The translations under genes were made by a program, and so were the position numbers. A model generated the notes under the pieces. That model saw only the letters and a list, made by a program, of their open reading frames with translations, searched no databases and was not told the origin of the DNA. Positions 11,874 to 24,500 of a stretch of DNA of 64,000 bases are shown here, piece after piece (position 1 is the stretch's first letter; each line of letters opens with the position of its first letter). Source of the stretch: Salvator merianae (lineage: Eukaryota > Chordata > Lepidosauria > Squamata > Teiidae); contig QVOM02000034.1 of NCBI GenBank assembly GCA_003586115.2, positions 133,035,598 to 133,099,597 on the forward strand, read 5' to 3'.

Positions 11874-13443
11874 GTCTTCAGTTTGCATTTCAGACATACC
11901 TTTTGGACATTCTCCACTGTGCTGAATACTAATGAAAAAAGCCCTTTCTGGTGCCAAGTATTTCTAGATGATGAATGCTCCTAAATAAGAAGTATTATTA
12001 TACTACCCTGAAACACGTTGTCATTTAAAATAAGCCAGCAAAAGATCCAGTGCAGAAAGAGGAAGTGCTACATTCTTGCCAATCATGTCCAAAGCTCTGC
12101 TGCCTATTCTTTTGCTGCTCTGGTAGACTCCTGCTCACCTTCAAACGCATTTGCCACTGTTGAGAATCATGCCAGTAGCACCAAGCCAGTTTACAATGTA
12201 ATAAATGAAAGCTACCACTCCTTAATTGGAAGACACAAGCCTGTTTTATATCATTCTGCTTAGGTTGTTTTGTCACTCAGGTCTGGTTTCCTAAGTCTAG
12301 TATCCTTTAGACACATCAAAAACATATTTCCCAAGGACAAACACCACTGGAATGTACAGCAGTATTATTACTCAGAAATAATAGAAGAAACTCTGATCAG
12401 CAATGTCTTCAAGGCAATTGATAATCATAACGTATGTTCAGACATGCTAAAATGGCATGTTTGAACCACATTTGAGGCTCTACAAACAGACAGAAAATAT
12501 TAAAAAGATACCTTGACCCCAAGCCTCTTTTTGTGCATCCATTCTGCAGATGCCAAAATATTACTCTTGGGGTGAGACGGAGAGTTTAGGATAGTTGGGG
12601 TGTGGGGTTTCAGAGGCTCCCAGCCAATCTGAGCCTACTACTTCATTCTCCCTTCCAGAGGTTTTCCTAATTCAGTGATGTAAGTAATTTCTCTAAACCT
12701 TTCTAATTTAGTTTTCATGAATGTGAGGAGGGGGAGAGAGAACTTGACTCTTGGGTGTCATTCTTATCAGTATCTTGTATAGACAAATTTCTATGTATAT
12801 GTCAGCTTGTTTCACTAATGTATCTCAATTTCCACAGCTGCTTTCTCAGGAGAAACTCCCACTCCATCCCTGCAGGAGCATAAAGTACCAAAAAGCAAGA
12901 GAGTACACAAGGGAACATGTGATCTATCCTCAAATAATTATTCTTCTGAATTACTCATAATTTGTAATAATTGGTGGTCTCAGAAGGAATTCCATACTAT
13001 ATACGTGTATTCAAAAACAAATCAATTCAGTTAAATGAATTTCCATTGACAATACCAGTGTTTAATCCACCCTATCTGAACAGTACTAGTTTGCATAACT
13101 TGGTTTTCAAAAATATTTTTGCACATTTAAAGCTACCCACTCTTCCCTTCCCATTTACTGGTGAGACCTGTTTACCGTCAGAATGTCAGATCATAGCTAC
13201 TATAATCAACAGTCACTGAAGCAATTGCCAGAGGTGTGGGGATATACAGAATTTACTCATTCCCCTTTGATTTCTGTTCTGTAACTTTAGTTTTTCATTT
13301 AGAAATACAGAAACAAATTGAGGGGAGGTTACAAGGGCAAAATACAGTACCGTTACTTCCCCGATAATTTGTTGAAAATTCTGTAAATTTTGGAGAAAGT
13401 GAAAATGAACATGCGATGTGGCTGAGTTTTGTAAAATCTCTTT
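11874..13443. other. Unclassified, no gene seen
   Basis: I see no gene and no repeat I can name. The reading frames are short and overlap on both strands. Confidence 0.35.
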
Positions 13444-13451
13444 TTTGAAAC

Positions 13452-13631
13452 CAGCAGTGGCCAGCGGCTTTAAGCCTGGGTGTTTGGACCCCATGGCCTC
13501 CGGGCCTCCATACTACCTCAGCAGGTTGCAACCTGCTGAGGCAGTACAGAGGCCCGGAGGCCCCGCAAACAGCCATAGTGCTCTTTGCGCTGGGCCTGAA
13601 CACCCGGGCTTAAAGCTGCCGGCTGCCGCTG
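13452..13631. mobile_element. GC-rich palindromic hAT MITE, copy 1
   Basis: A 180-bp near-perfect hairpin starting CAGCAGTGGCCAGCGGCTTT and ending as the inverse of CAGCGGCAGCCGGCAGCTTT. It is flanked by a perfect 8-bp duplication TTTGAAAC (13444-13451, 13632-13639). CAG...CTG ends with an 8-bp duplication are diagnostic of the hAT superfamily. The centre is CAGCAGGTTGCAACCTGCTG. No transposase is present. Related copies lie at 36359, 40887 and 54583. Confidence 0.85.
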
Positions 13632-13639
13632 TTTGAAAC

Positions 13640-14576
13640 TGTAACTATAATGATCACTTGGCAAAGAACTATAAGAGCAGCTGTCCAGAAAAAGAATAGT
13701 TCAAAATACTGCTTAACCTGGTCAAGATTGCAGAATTCTGTGTTCCATTTAACTTCAAAGGAAAACACTGCCTGATTCTGCTTTTTCCAGATCATGTATC
13801 TTCTGTCTGCTTTGTATTGCTTACATTCTGTGAACAAAATGGCAGCAACTATATTAAGCCGGTTGGCATGGTAAATGAAACAGCTTATTTGCCTAAGACA
13901 GGAGCATTTTCATTACTGGCTCTTGACATTGTGATTACTGCAATTGCATAACTTACAGTAGTCAGTGCAAAGATTACAATACTTATTCAATCAAAGACCT
14001 TTTCCATATGTTGGCTTTGCCTATTTTAATGCCATCCTTCAGACTTAATATATGTAATGACTTGTTTCCATTTGTAGCCAGAGGCAATTAAGAATCTAAA
14101 CACTGCTGTTATCCAGCTGCCGGAAGTCTTTGCTGGGAAGTTAACTGCATGTCAGCCGACAGAACTGCAACAAGCTTTTTCTGCTGCAATAATTTACTCC
14201 ACTGTTAACAGAGAAATATGTCAGGAAGTGCTGAAAGCCAGTGGCAAAACATTTGGAAAAGAAATAAAAGGGGCACAATGTCATAGGCTAGGACAACTTA
14301 AGCTTTATCATCTCAATTAAGAAAGAAACTGTTACAGTAGCTTGACTACTTTAGGAAATTTTTTGGTGTGCTTGGTGCAGCCTTGAAGCACTGGCAACAC
14401 TATAGGACAGTGCTTTTTCAACCTTCATTTCTCAGAAATTCTAGGGTTTCTCAGGAGCTTAGGTTCTTTAAAGAAAAAAAACACCTGCCATAATAAGCAA
14501 ACTTTTCTGAAAAACTTTGCTCACCACAATCAATCTTCCATACATAGGGACGGAAACTTCATTTGTTTCATTTACA
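13640..14576. other. Unclassified, no gene seen
   Basis: No coding exon or nameable repeat is visible. Confidence 0.35.
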
Positions 14577-14836
14577 GGACCTGTTCACACTTTATGGCCT
14601 AGAATGGTATAACAATACCATTCTAGGCTGTACAAGGCCCAGCAGCATGGTAGCCATGCTCACTTTGAGGGCTAGAACACTTCTGTACCGGGCCTCCAGC
14701 ACACAAAATGCAGATTTCTGGACAGACCACCATGACAGTGGCCACTGCAATGTCCAGCCATTGCCATGACAATCAGGGACACAGCACATGACTGCACAGC
14801 CACTCTTGCTTTCAATTGCAGACACACAAATGCCCT
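14577..14836. mobile_element. GGNCCTG-ended MITE, eroded
   Basis: Starts GGACCTGTTCACACTTTATG with an immediate small palindrome around ATGGTATAACAATACCAT. The internal part (CAGTGGCCACTGC, GCCATTGCCATGACAATCAG, CAACTG/TGACTGCACAGCC) matches the 6496 and 46420 elements. The right end is degenerate and no clear duplication is seen. A CR1 3' fragment starts immediately after. Confidence 0.5.
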
Positions 14837-14839
14837 CTA

Positions 14840-15428
14840 CAATTCCAAAATGATATTGTGGAACTGGAAAAAGTACAGAAAGAGGCAACCAGAATGATCA
14901 AGGGGTTGGAACACCTTCCTTACGAAATCAGGCTGCAACATCTCCTCTTCAGCCTTGAAAGGTGATATTAGGAAGTAACCTAAGTGAAGTATATGAAATC
15001 ATGCATGGTGTAGAAAAGGTGGATAGAGAAAAAATATGAGAGGCATTCTATGAAGCTGATCAGCAGGAGAGTTAGAACTGATAAGGGGAAGTATTCATTT
15101 CATCCAGAGAGTCATTGGTCTGGGGAATTTATTATGAGAAGAGGAGGTGACAACAAAGAGCCTGGATAGTTTTAAGAAAGGGTTAGACAAATTCATGGAG
15201 GACAGGTGTATTAATGGCTTTTAGAATAGATGCCTACGTACTGCCAACACCCTGGAGAGAAAGGCAGAAAGGCCACTTGCAGGGAGTTGAAAGCAGAAGA
15301 GAGTTTTGGCCCTGTCTTCTGCTTGAGAATGCCCAGAAGCAGTTGCTGGCCAATATGTAAGATAGGAAGCAGAACTAAAAGCTATGGCCTGATCCAGGAG
15401 GGCTCTTCTTATACTCTTATGTACAGAG
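14840..15428 (+). mobile_element. CR1 LINE 3' end
   Basis: TGATATTGTGGAACTGGAAA, then GTACAGAAAGAGGCAACCAG, then AATGATCAAGGGGTTGGAAC form the characteristic 3' part of the reptile CR1 ORF2. TTTAAGAAAGGGTTAGACAA follows, and then the 3' UTR ending GATCCAGGAGGGCTCTTCTT with a terminal TCTTATACTCTTATG. The copy is 5'-truncated with many indels and stops. Truncation at the 5' end is usual for CR1. Confidence 0.85.
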
Positions 15429-17974
15429 AAAAAATAGGTATTATAGGAGAGGATTCTAGCCCAGGCAAGCTTTGAAATTACTAGCTTGATTTGCAAGGGA
15501 TTGTTTGGAGCCTTTATGCTTTCTCACCTTCCCAGTAGAATAAACCTCACACAAAAACTCAATAACCTTTTTTATACTGTTGGTAGAAGCATAACAAGTT
15601 TATAAATGGGTGAAGACAAAAAATAGCCAACTCAGCTAATCCTCCACTGTAATTAACAGGATGTTCTTGAACCTCTAGTCTCCCTTAGAATATTCTGGCT
15701 TCCCTGATAATTTTATTTTTCAAATGTTTTTCTATTAGTACCACATCCATCAGGATGTAACTCAACACAGATGACTAATAAGTACAAGCCACTGGCTTTC
15801 CTCCAGTTTGCAAAATTGGAGTTGAGAAGTGCATGAAGCAAAATGACAATGGTAGTGGACCTTATGGAAACTCCACTTTGTAAAATGGCAGGGGAAGTGC
15901 CTGCAGTATGCAGCAGCTGGACTTGCTCCTCAGTATCTACATGCAAAGGCGCATTGTCAACTGCAGAGAAGACTGGATTTTATTTCAAATATTTAAAGTC
16001 TCCGTTTCCAGGGATGAAGTCAGAAGCCAGTGAAAGGTTATTTGTATTTGCATGCATGATAATGTCCTATAAATTATTTTAATTTCAAGTTCGTATTGGG
16101 GGAGTGTGCATATATACGGATAATCCTAAAAGTGAATTGCATATTTTTCAACAATGATTTCTGAGCGATGGTTAGTCTTTCCTTGTGTCATTGCCCAAAG
16201 GGAAGTTTTACAAGGAGTTGACATTTCTATACAGCATAAAATGCTTCTTATTCTGTACATGTGTGTATTTTTTAAGGTACATAAGAACACATAGCACTTG
16301 GTTTCTGATAGTATCACCACTGTAAAATGAATTTTTCTGAGAGATAATGGAACACTGCTGAAGAGATACACAGGCCCTACTGAAAATGTGACAAAGCAAT
16401 TTAATTCAGGGGCTAGAAATGGATAAAACTCCCAAACAGACAAGACATTTGAAAAGAATATAGAGATAATAAAACCAGTCAGAATAGTTGGTTGAGACAA
16501 TATCAGATGACCTAAAACAGCTTTGTGAGCAGAAGGATTGATGTCACATATTGGGTTATGATAAACTAGGCCCTGTCAGCTTTACAAAAGGATTAAAATG
16601 TGGGACAGGACAATGTACTAGGCCATAGGACAGCCACCAGAAATGCATTCCAATGGAAGTAGAACAGAGTATGAATATGTCATAATCTTTATTATCATGT
16701 GATATCAATAGTAGGCAGCTCCACTTAAGCACGTAATTTGCTACCCAGATTGGGAAAGCTGATGCCTCCTCCTCCTCCAGTCCAAAATGCAAAATTTAGA
16801 TCATTCCACAGCTTTTAGGCATAACACAGTAAGCAAGTCTGTATTTATATTAAAGTCATCCCCATCATGTCCCTCTTTAAGCAAAACCATTCATTCTCCT
16901 GATAGTGGGAACCTACCCTCCTGTAATCTGTAGCATGTTGTGCACCTCAATAGGTTTGTAGTATATTGGCTAGAAAGATTTTTATACAGTTTTTGTAGAC
17001 AGGATCCTGTGCTACCTGGGAATAGGATGAAGGAAGGAGGCAGCATAGTCTAGGCCTTCTCATGTTATCTTATTCCTCTATTGGTCGGCACAAAGGAATA
17101 TGAAGCTTCAGTACCACCTATCCCAGCGGGCTATTCAAATATAATAACTTTCCTAGAAATAAATCTGCAATTTCAGCAAAGCTCACATACTGCTTCCAAG
17201 ATATCAGGTGGCCTAAATATTGTATTTTGTGGAGTACATACAAGAGGCAGCTTTTTTTTTTCCCACAGAGAGAAGTGCCACAACTCTAGTCTGCTTGGGT
17301 AACAGTCCTGTGTGAATTGAGACTTAAGAGAGATCCTAATTAAAATGCACTGTTGCTTGTATTACCTGGGTCACTAGGCCAATGGAAAAACAACTCAGCT
17401 AAACATAGAAACTTCCTCCTGACTCACATCTTACTTGTGCTTTTGTTTCAACATGAACTTCATTATAAAATAATTATTATTGTAACAACATTTTGGGAAG
17501 ATACCACTTTAATAGTCAAAGACCCCATCCAGATGCAGAAAATATAGCATCATTATGGCTACACTATTGTGGGATTGCCACAATTATCTATGACTATCCC
17601 ACTATAGCTCCACTATATACTTCCTAAAATGTGCAATAGCCTATTGTGGAAAAACCCTGGAATTCTTCCACAGGAAAGCAGTTTCACATTAGGAACGAAT
17701 GCCTTTGAAGCAAATTATTTTCTTTCTGTCTCCTTGTGTCCTGTTTTCACACTAAAAATAAAAATGAATCTAGTGTTTGGCTGTTTTGAATTATGACAGA
17801 GGGATCAGGAGATTTGTTGATGACAGTCAATGTCTTCTAGGTTATAGTGTTTTCAGGTACTATGTTAGCAATTTCTTATCCAAAGTATGTTTTGCTTCTG
17901 TAAGGTTCTGCCAACTGCAGATAGAGTGGAAAAGATCTTAAGTTCTATAGTCATACCATGCCAGGCCAGTAAGG
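15429..17974. other. Unclassified, no gene seen
   Basis: No supported gene. I find nothing I can assign to a repeat family here. Confidence 0.35.
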
Positions 17975-18343
17975 ATTGTGTGCAGTGGCAGCCATCTGCA
18001 CTTCACATGCTGGAAAAGCAGCACTTGAAGTGTGGGTGGCCAGGCCAAGCCAAGCCAAGTCAAGCCAGATCACCATGATGACGTTGCCATGGTGATCTGG
18101 ACACTGCATGCAACTGTGTAGCCACAGCCTCAGCCGTGCCTCCACACACACTAGCCACACCTGACCCAGAGGAGGGTGAGGAGGATGCTGACCAGGAGCG
18201 ATCTAGCTTTTTAGCAGACCACCACTGGGTGGCTCTAGGACAGCCTATGACAACTTCTGGAGAGTTGCCATGGCTCTCTGGTGCAGACACACTTACTCAG
18301 TCAGCAGACTGGCACTCACTAAGAAGTAAGTGCAAACAAACCT
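17975..18343. mobile_element. GGNCCTG-type MITE remnant
   Basis: AGCCAGATCACCATGATGAC with its inverse CCATGGTGATCTGG, plus TGCATGCAACTGTGTAGCC, a GAGGAGGGTGAGGAG stretch and a right end AAGTAAGTGCAAACAAACC. These match internal blocks of the 6496, 38019 and 46420 elements. The left end is not recognisable. Confidence 0.45.
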
Positions 18344-18739
18344 CTAGTCTGAGAACTTGAAAAGCTGCGGTTGTTTGAATAGACTGAAATCCCTAACCAT
18401 TATAAAGTAATTTTGTGCATTCAGCATTTGTGATATATAACACAAAATTGCCTGATCTGAACAGCTACATATAAAATGCAAAATATAGATAGAATAGAAA
18501 CTCTGAGCAGGTTGTTCTAAAGGGGCACAGAATGCATGTGGGAGTGTGAAGTCAAGCAAATGACAATCAATTCTAATTTATAACTATATTTAGCAATCAT
18601 GTGTTCTGTAACCCACCTGTATAGAGGTTTTGTTACCCATACATTTGAAAATGTAGAAGCTTCAACCACTATATAAATATGTGTGTGTGCATGTGCACGT
18701 GTGCACACACCTGTATGTGTATCAAATTGTGTCTACAGA
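18344..18739. other. Unclassified; short GT-rich run
   Basis: The only notable content is an imperfect alternating purine-pyrimidine run (TGTGTGTGCATGTGCACGTG) at about 18680-18720. Confidence 0.4.
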
Positions 18740-20115
18740 ATTGCATAGGAATCTAGAACGTCAGATCTATGAAACAAGGTAAGCTGTATGTGGTCAGACA
18801 TTAGATGGCAAGATTGAACATTGAGATCTTGGAAATCAATGAATTAAAGTGGATGGGAATGAGTGAATTTAGTTCAGATGACCATTATATCTACTACTGT
18901 GGGCAATAATCCCTTAGAAGAAATGAGATAGCAGTCATAGTCATTAAAAGTGTGAGAAAAGCAGTACTGGGATACAATCTTAAAAACAAGGAGATGATTA
19001 CTGTTCAAATCTAAGGCAAAGTGTTCAACATCACAGAAATCCAAGGCTATTCTCCAACTACTGATGCTGAAGAAGCTGAAGCAGACCAGTTTTATGAAGA
19101 CCTACTATCACTAAAAAAGATGTCACTTTCATTATAGGGGACTAGAATGGTAAAATAGAACATCAAATAGGAAACTGGAATAACAGGCAAGTTTGGCCTT
19201 GGAATATGAAATAAAGCAGACCAGAGACTAGTAGAGTTTTGTCAAGATAACTCACTGGTCATAGCAAGCACTCTTTTCTAAGAGCCCAGAAAGTGACTTT
19301 ACACATGCACATCACCAGTTGGTCAATACCAAAATTAAATTAATTATATACTTCAGAGCCTCAGATGAAGAGGTTCTATACTGTCAGGAAAAGCAAGACC
19401 TGGAGCTGACTGTGACTCAAATCATGAGCTTCTTATTGCAAAATTCAGACTTAAATTGAAGAAAGTAGGGAAAACCACTAGATTATATAGGCATGACCTA
19501 AATAATATTCCTTATGAATATGCAGTGGAGGTGATGAATAGATATAAGGGATTAGATCTGGTAGAATTGGGCCCATTCGCACCTTCCAACTTCGAATGGG
19601 ATAAGGCTGGATTGGGCATCACATGGCCTGATCTGGCATCACAGGCTCGATCGAAGCATTGCATGGGCCCAATTGGGCCAGATTGCCCCATCACGCATGC
19701 GCAATGGGCACATCACAACCATGATGGATGCTGCCATGCAGGTAAGTGCAAATGGAACCTTACCTGAAGTTCACTATGAGCTTCAGGTAAGGTTTCAGAC
19801 TACTATTTTGTGCACTAGTGGTAGTAGTGATCAGGAGCAGATGAAGCCAGCTCTCGGCCACTCCAGCTTCTGTCAAGTGCAGAAGCACTTGACTAACAAG
19901 CATGAAGAGGCCCAGAGTGCCTGAAGAACTACTGTCAGAGGTTTGTGACACTGCACACGAGGCAGCAATAAAAAACATCCCAAAGTAAAAGAAGAACAAG
20001 AAGGCAAAATGGCTGTCTGATGAGGTTTTACAAATAGCTGAGGAAAGAAGGAAAGGGAAAGACAGAGAGAAAGAGAAAGATTTACCCAAATGAATGCAGA
20101 CTTCTAGAGAATAGC
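18740..20115 (+). mobile_element. RTE/BovB LINE fragment, endonuclease half, split by a MITE
   Basis: Conceptual translation gives the endonuclease-proximal part of the RTE-clade BovB polyprotein. There is a WMG.SEFSSDDHYIYY-like stretch at about 18853, a GD-NGK motif (the endonuclease GDWNAK box) at about 19137, and DLNNIPYEYAVEVMNR at 19495-19545. After a MITE (19569-19913), homology resumes with KKNKKAKWLSDEVLQIAEER at about 19987. Several stops and frameshifts make it inactive. It ends before the RT domain near 20115. Confidence 0.8.
19569..19913. mobile_element. GGGCC-ended MITE inserted in BovB
   Basis: Left GGGCCCATTCGCACCTT, right GAAGAGGCCC. It contains palindromic blocks (GGGCCCAATTGGGCC near 19667; CCTTACCTGAAG paired with CTTCAGGTAAGG at 19757-19793). 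The BovB reading (GATCTGGTAGA, then AGAGTGCCTGAAGAAC) is restored once the segment is removed, so the boundaries are good to a few bases. Internal blocks match the 46420 element. Confidence 0.6.
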
Positions 20116-20134
20116 AAGGAGAGGTAAGAAGGCT

Positions 20135-20342
20135 ACTAGAATGGACGCCTAGGTACTGCCTCCAAATTGGAAAGACAGGCAGGATGCCTCTAAAGGCCAT
20201 TTGAAGGGAGTTGAGAGCAGGTGAAGATTTTGCCTTTTTATTCTGCCTGAGAATGTCCAGAAGCAATTGGTGGGCCACTGTGTGAAACAGAATGCTAGAT
20301 GGGCCGTGGCCTGATCCAGCAAAGCTCTTCTTATGTTCTTAT
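20135..20342 (+). mobile_element. CR1 LINE 3' UTR
   Basis: GGACGCCTAGGTACTGCCTC, AGAATGTCCAGAAGCAATTG, TGCTAGATGGGCCGTGGCCT, then GATCCAGCAAAGCTCTTCTT and terminal ATGTTCTTATG. This is the same 3' UTR as at 15222-15428. The copy is short and strongly 5'-truncated. Confidence 0.85.
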
Positions 20343-20425
20343 GACCTCACAGTACAAAATTTGTCCCAGTGATTTCTATTTTCTTTCTGTTTCTTCTGTT
20401 ATATTCTCTCATATTCAGTTGGGAT

Positions 20426-21519
20426 TAGGGGTGTGCACGAAGCTTCGTGGCATTCGATTTTCGATCGAATTTCGTGATTTCGTGCCCTTCGCATCGAATG
20501 CGAAGGGCAACAGAAATCACGAATGCGGATTGCGAAGGTCCCTCAATTTTTCGAAGCATTTCGGGACCTTCGCAATTTGCCGATGTCTCACCTCTCTAGG
20601 CTGTCAGCACTGGCGCTGACAGCCTAGGGTGAATCAGCCAGCCAGCAGTGAGCGGTGGTGGAGAAAACTCAACGGAAGGGAGGGATTCCCTTCCCATTGA
20701 TTTTCCTTCTCTTCCCCTCACTGACTCACCCCCCTAGGCTGTCAGCGCGAGCGCTGACAGACTAGGGTGAATGAGGCAGCCATCAGCCATCAGAAAGGGA
20801 GCTATCAAGGCGAAGGGAAGACCTTTGCCTCGATTTCACCACTTCCGATGGCGCTTGCCTCTCTCTCATCCCCCCCCTAGTCTGTCATTACACTGACAGA
20901 CTGCGGCGGGAGTGAGAGAGAGCGCTGCGCCATCGGAAACGAAGAAATCAAGGCAAAGGGAAGAGCTTTGCCTTGATTTCACCACTTCCGATGGCGCTCG
21001 CCTCTCTCTTATTCCCCCCCCCCCAGTCTGTCATTGCACTGACAGACTGCGGCGGGAGTGAGAGAGAGCGCTGCGCCATCGGAAACGAAGAAATCAAGGC
21101 AAAGGGAAGAGCTTTGCCTTGATTTCACCGCTTCCGATGGCGCTCGCCTCTCTCTTATTCCCCCCCCCCAGTCTGTCATTGCACTGACAGACTGCGGCGG
21201 GAGTGAGAGAGAGCGCTGCGCCATCGGAAACGAAGAAATCAAGGCAAAGGGAAGAGCTTTGCCTCGATTTCACCACTTCCGATGGCGCTCGCCTCTCTCT
21301 TATTCCCCCCCCAGTCTGTCATTACACTGACAGACTGGGGGGGGGGAATGAGAGAGAGGCGAGCGCAATCCGAAGCAGAGAAATTAAGGCAAAGCTCTTC
21401 CCTTCGCCTTGTTTTCTCTGCTTCCGTTCGCGGTGAAGATTTTCGCCGCGAAAACGAAGCCTAGGAGCTTCGCATTCCTGCGAAGCGAAAAGGAAAAAGT
21501 GCCTTCGTGCACATCCCTA
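20426..21519. mobile_element. hAT-type element carrying a palindromic tandem array, copy 1
   Basis: A 1094-bp element bounded by a perfect 8-bp duplication GTTGGGAT (20418-20425, 21520-21527). The termini are TAGGGGTGTGCACGAAG and (inverted) TAGGGATGTGCACGAAG. Duplication length and ends indicate an hAT-superfamily non-autonomous element. The subterminal parts are stacked hairpins built on GATCGAATTTCGTGATTTCG and GCCCTTCGCATCGAATGCGA. Two GCTGTCAGCGC...GCGCTGACAG hairpins lie at about 20600 and 20738, and a tandem array follows (20780-21400). No frame longer than about 100 codons exists and none resembles a transposase, so movement would need one supplied in trans. Confidence 0.9.
20780..21400. 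repeat. Internal minisatellite, period 143-146 bp
   Basis: The junction GATGGCGCTCGCCTCTCTC recurs at about 20855, 20998, 21144 and 21289. Each unit holds two dyads. One is AGTCTGTCATTACACTGACA plus GACT. The other pairs GCGCCATCGGAAACGAAG with CGCTTCCGATGGCGC across GGGAAGAGCTTTGCC. Poly-C runs of variable length sit before each AGTCTGTCA. The last half-unit differs (GGGGGGGAATGAGAGAGAGG) from internal ones (GCGGCGGGAGTGAGAGAGAG). Confidence 0.9.
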
Positions 21520-21527
21520 GTTGGGAT

Positions 21528-24500
21528 CTGAACAGTTATACTTCCTATCTATTATTTCTCACGAGCTACATTGTTTTTGAGCTTGCTGTTTCAGTCCCCC
21601 CACCTTTTTAAAAAAAGGAAAGTGTGTATTTCTGTTTGCCAGTGGAAGTTAAGAGATGGCTGATGAAGTAGCTCTATGAAACCTATGCCCTACTTACACT
21701 AAAATTCACTGTTGCCTTTACACTTCTGCCATTTCCAGAAAAATGCATTCTAAGAGGAAGCAAAGGAACTTCAGGCACTAGGGGATCCTATATTTTCCAA
21801 ATGCAGGACACATTTTACAATCATTAGATGGATGCTACCATAAACGGCCAATCACAGCAAGTAATCCTCTCCCAGGCTGTTCCAAGAAACAGGCTATCAA
21901 TATGAAATGAATGAAAAAAATAGTTTTTACAAGATCACCGGCATTTCTGGGGGGTTGTTAGGAATTTTACGCATCCTTGCTAGGAATGAACCAATCTGTC
22001 AAGTTTTGTTTCTTATATGTTTTCTCTTTATGTTCACTTTGCTTTATTGTTCACATCAGTCTGTACATTTTTTAAAGTCTGCTTCTGTTCTTTTTCTACC
22101 CCTCTACTTTCTTCTCATATACTTATACCCTAGGTTTGCATCCCATTTTATCTCTATATACAGCATATTGTCTACATGCTTTGTATGCTTTTTTCACTAA
22201 CATAACACATTTTGGTGGACAATTTTCCTTTTAAAAAAAAGAAAGAAAACGGAAGCACCACTGAAGGTCCCCTTGAGCAGCAGTGGTGGCACCACGTGCC
22301 ACTGCCAGGTGTGAGAGAAGGCAAGTTGGAGAGCTATCCAAGCCCTTCAGCCTACTCTGCTGCTACAGCACCTTAATGGAGCTTGACGTGGCATAAGGAA
22401 GGAAGACTGTGACATCCAAGCAGATACCACACTCTTCCTTTGCTTTGAGTTCACAATAAAGGGCCAGTGTCAAGTAGACACTGCACCCTCAGTGTATAAT
22501 CAGTGTGTCACAATGTGCCATGGGGGGTCAGCAAAAGATTTTCGAATTGCAATGTTTATAGATTCTCTACTATTATTTTAATATGGAAGACTCCATTGGC
22601 TATCTTCACAAAGTCCACCCTGCCTGTCACCTGGAGAAGACCAGAGTCCATAGACTAGTCTGATAATCAGACAACCAACCTGGATAATCAGACAACTGTC
22701 AGGGAAAGGACTACTTCTATAAAATACTAACAATCTAAAAATTGTTCTCAGAATTTGCTGTCCTCTTCCCTATACTATTATTAGAGTCTATTAATTGTGA
22801 TTTGACCGAGACCAGACTGTTGGCTGTTTTTCTTAACTTGTTCCTCTATTTTGCAGCTGATTCTGCTCTTAGAATCTATTTTTAATGTCTTTATAAATAT
22901 TGCTACTTGAATTCATTATAGATTTTTATATATTTTAAAATACAGATTATATTTACAGATATATATACAGATATTAATTTGTATAACTGGTCCCTTTGTT
23001 TTTCATGCTATTTTTTGTCTTCTTGTGGATTGACTTGCTTTGCCAAAGAAGCCCATGCTAGTCTGGCAGCCTGCACTGTGGGAAAAATACTGGATTCTTC
23101 TAAGAGACTGTGACTTCTGGAAGCAGCTGTTGGTTTCTTCTTTGACCACATTTTGATGGAGATGAAAAAGGATACAGCTTTGGAAGGAGAGTTTCCTCTT
23201 AACTGCACTCAGTGATCTGTGACCAAATACTGAGGAACTGGTCACAGTTAAGAGGAAACTTTCTTCCTAAAGGTGTGTCAAGGCTGTGATAAGCTATATC
23301 AATAAACCTGCTTTTTTGGTGTGCAGACACCATTTTTGTTAATCCTGCCACTACCTGTGGAGATTTGTGCCTTTGCATATTTGCCCCCAACAGCTATGGT
23401 CAAAGACACAAAGCACTTTTGGGGGGCTGCTTTTGGCACCATTGCTATTGCTTTGCCTCTGCTATGTAACCTGGTATAAGGTGGCACTGCATTCTCCCCA
23501 CCTCACCTGGGAAGGGATCAAGCAGTAGCCTACCAAAGAGGAAGATGGAAATGGATGGCTATTGGATCAGGGCTGTTGTAGCTCCACTGGTGGAACAGGT
23601 TTCTTTGGAGCCATTGCAAGTATCAGCTCCGTGTCCACTGTGCTGCCATCTTTGTCTCCTTCTCAGTCTTAACCATGCTTGCTGGCATTTCTCACAGATC
23701 CTGCATTTCCCCTTTGTGGTTAACTCTGATGTGCAGATAAGATGCCTGGGAAAGTGCTCTGAGAACTCCAGATTAGGTTTTCCTGTACTCATTGGGGGCG
23801 TGGGAACGTAGTGGGACTAGAATGCTTCTTATTCCCTGTATTCACCTAGCATCTTTGCATTCTGCTATCAATAAAACTAGAGTAACCTGCTAAAATTACA
23901 TGCTACCTAAGTGCCTGAACTTGGACCTGGAGTGGTGATGTGGACAGCAAGCATGCTTCCTCCCAATTAGTGCCAATTAGTGCTCCTAGCCTAAGCTGGG
24001 AGGAGACAGGTCTGGGAGCTTTATGGCATTTTTCAGAGCATTGGGAGATATCTTCCTGATCCATTCACTTGCCTCTCTCCATTGGAATAGGAAGCATGGA
24101 GAACCTGGAATAGAGGAGACTCCACCTGCCACTACTGTGACTACTGCTCAGTAGCAGAGATGCTCTCTTGCATGAGGGAAGCAGGAGCTGACATCATATG
24201 CGTTTACCTGCAAAGTGTGTTGAGAATGGAAAAAGACTGAGCCCATTTTCAAAAATGAAACTGAAGGTAGTGCACATATGGTTCTCAACTGATCACTTAT
24301 CTAAGCACTGAGCAGTCAGGCCGATTAGCTTTAGAAGGACATTGGCCTTTGTGCTTTTAATATTTTATGATAATAAAATAATGTTTTATAATAATGTTTT
24401 ATTTTATTGTAATGTAGTGATAAGAGACAGAGATTAATTAACAAATGAGGTTCAAAATGACTGGGTCTCTGAGACACATTACAAGAATATCCGATGTTGG

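Noticed and set aside
13295..13636. Overlapping 70-100 codon frames around 13.3-13.6 kb, and similar frames at 54.5-54.8 kb
   Set aside because: They are translations of the GC-rich hAT hairpin, and near-identical peptides arise from both strands.
18660..18725. Alternating GT/CA run as a regulatory Z-DNA site
   Set aside because: Short and interrupted. Such runs are common in vertebrate DNA and nothing nearby supports a function.
20780..21400. A CRISPR-like array of repeats and spacers
   Set aside because: The units are contiguous 146-bp tandem copies with no unique spacers, in a vertebrate context.
20426..21519. Arginine/serine-rich repeated peptides on both strands across the tandem array
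   Set aside because: The same peptide appears on both strands because the DNA monomer is palindromic. Frames break at every poly-C length change.
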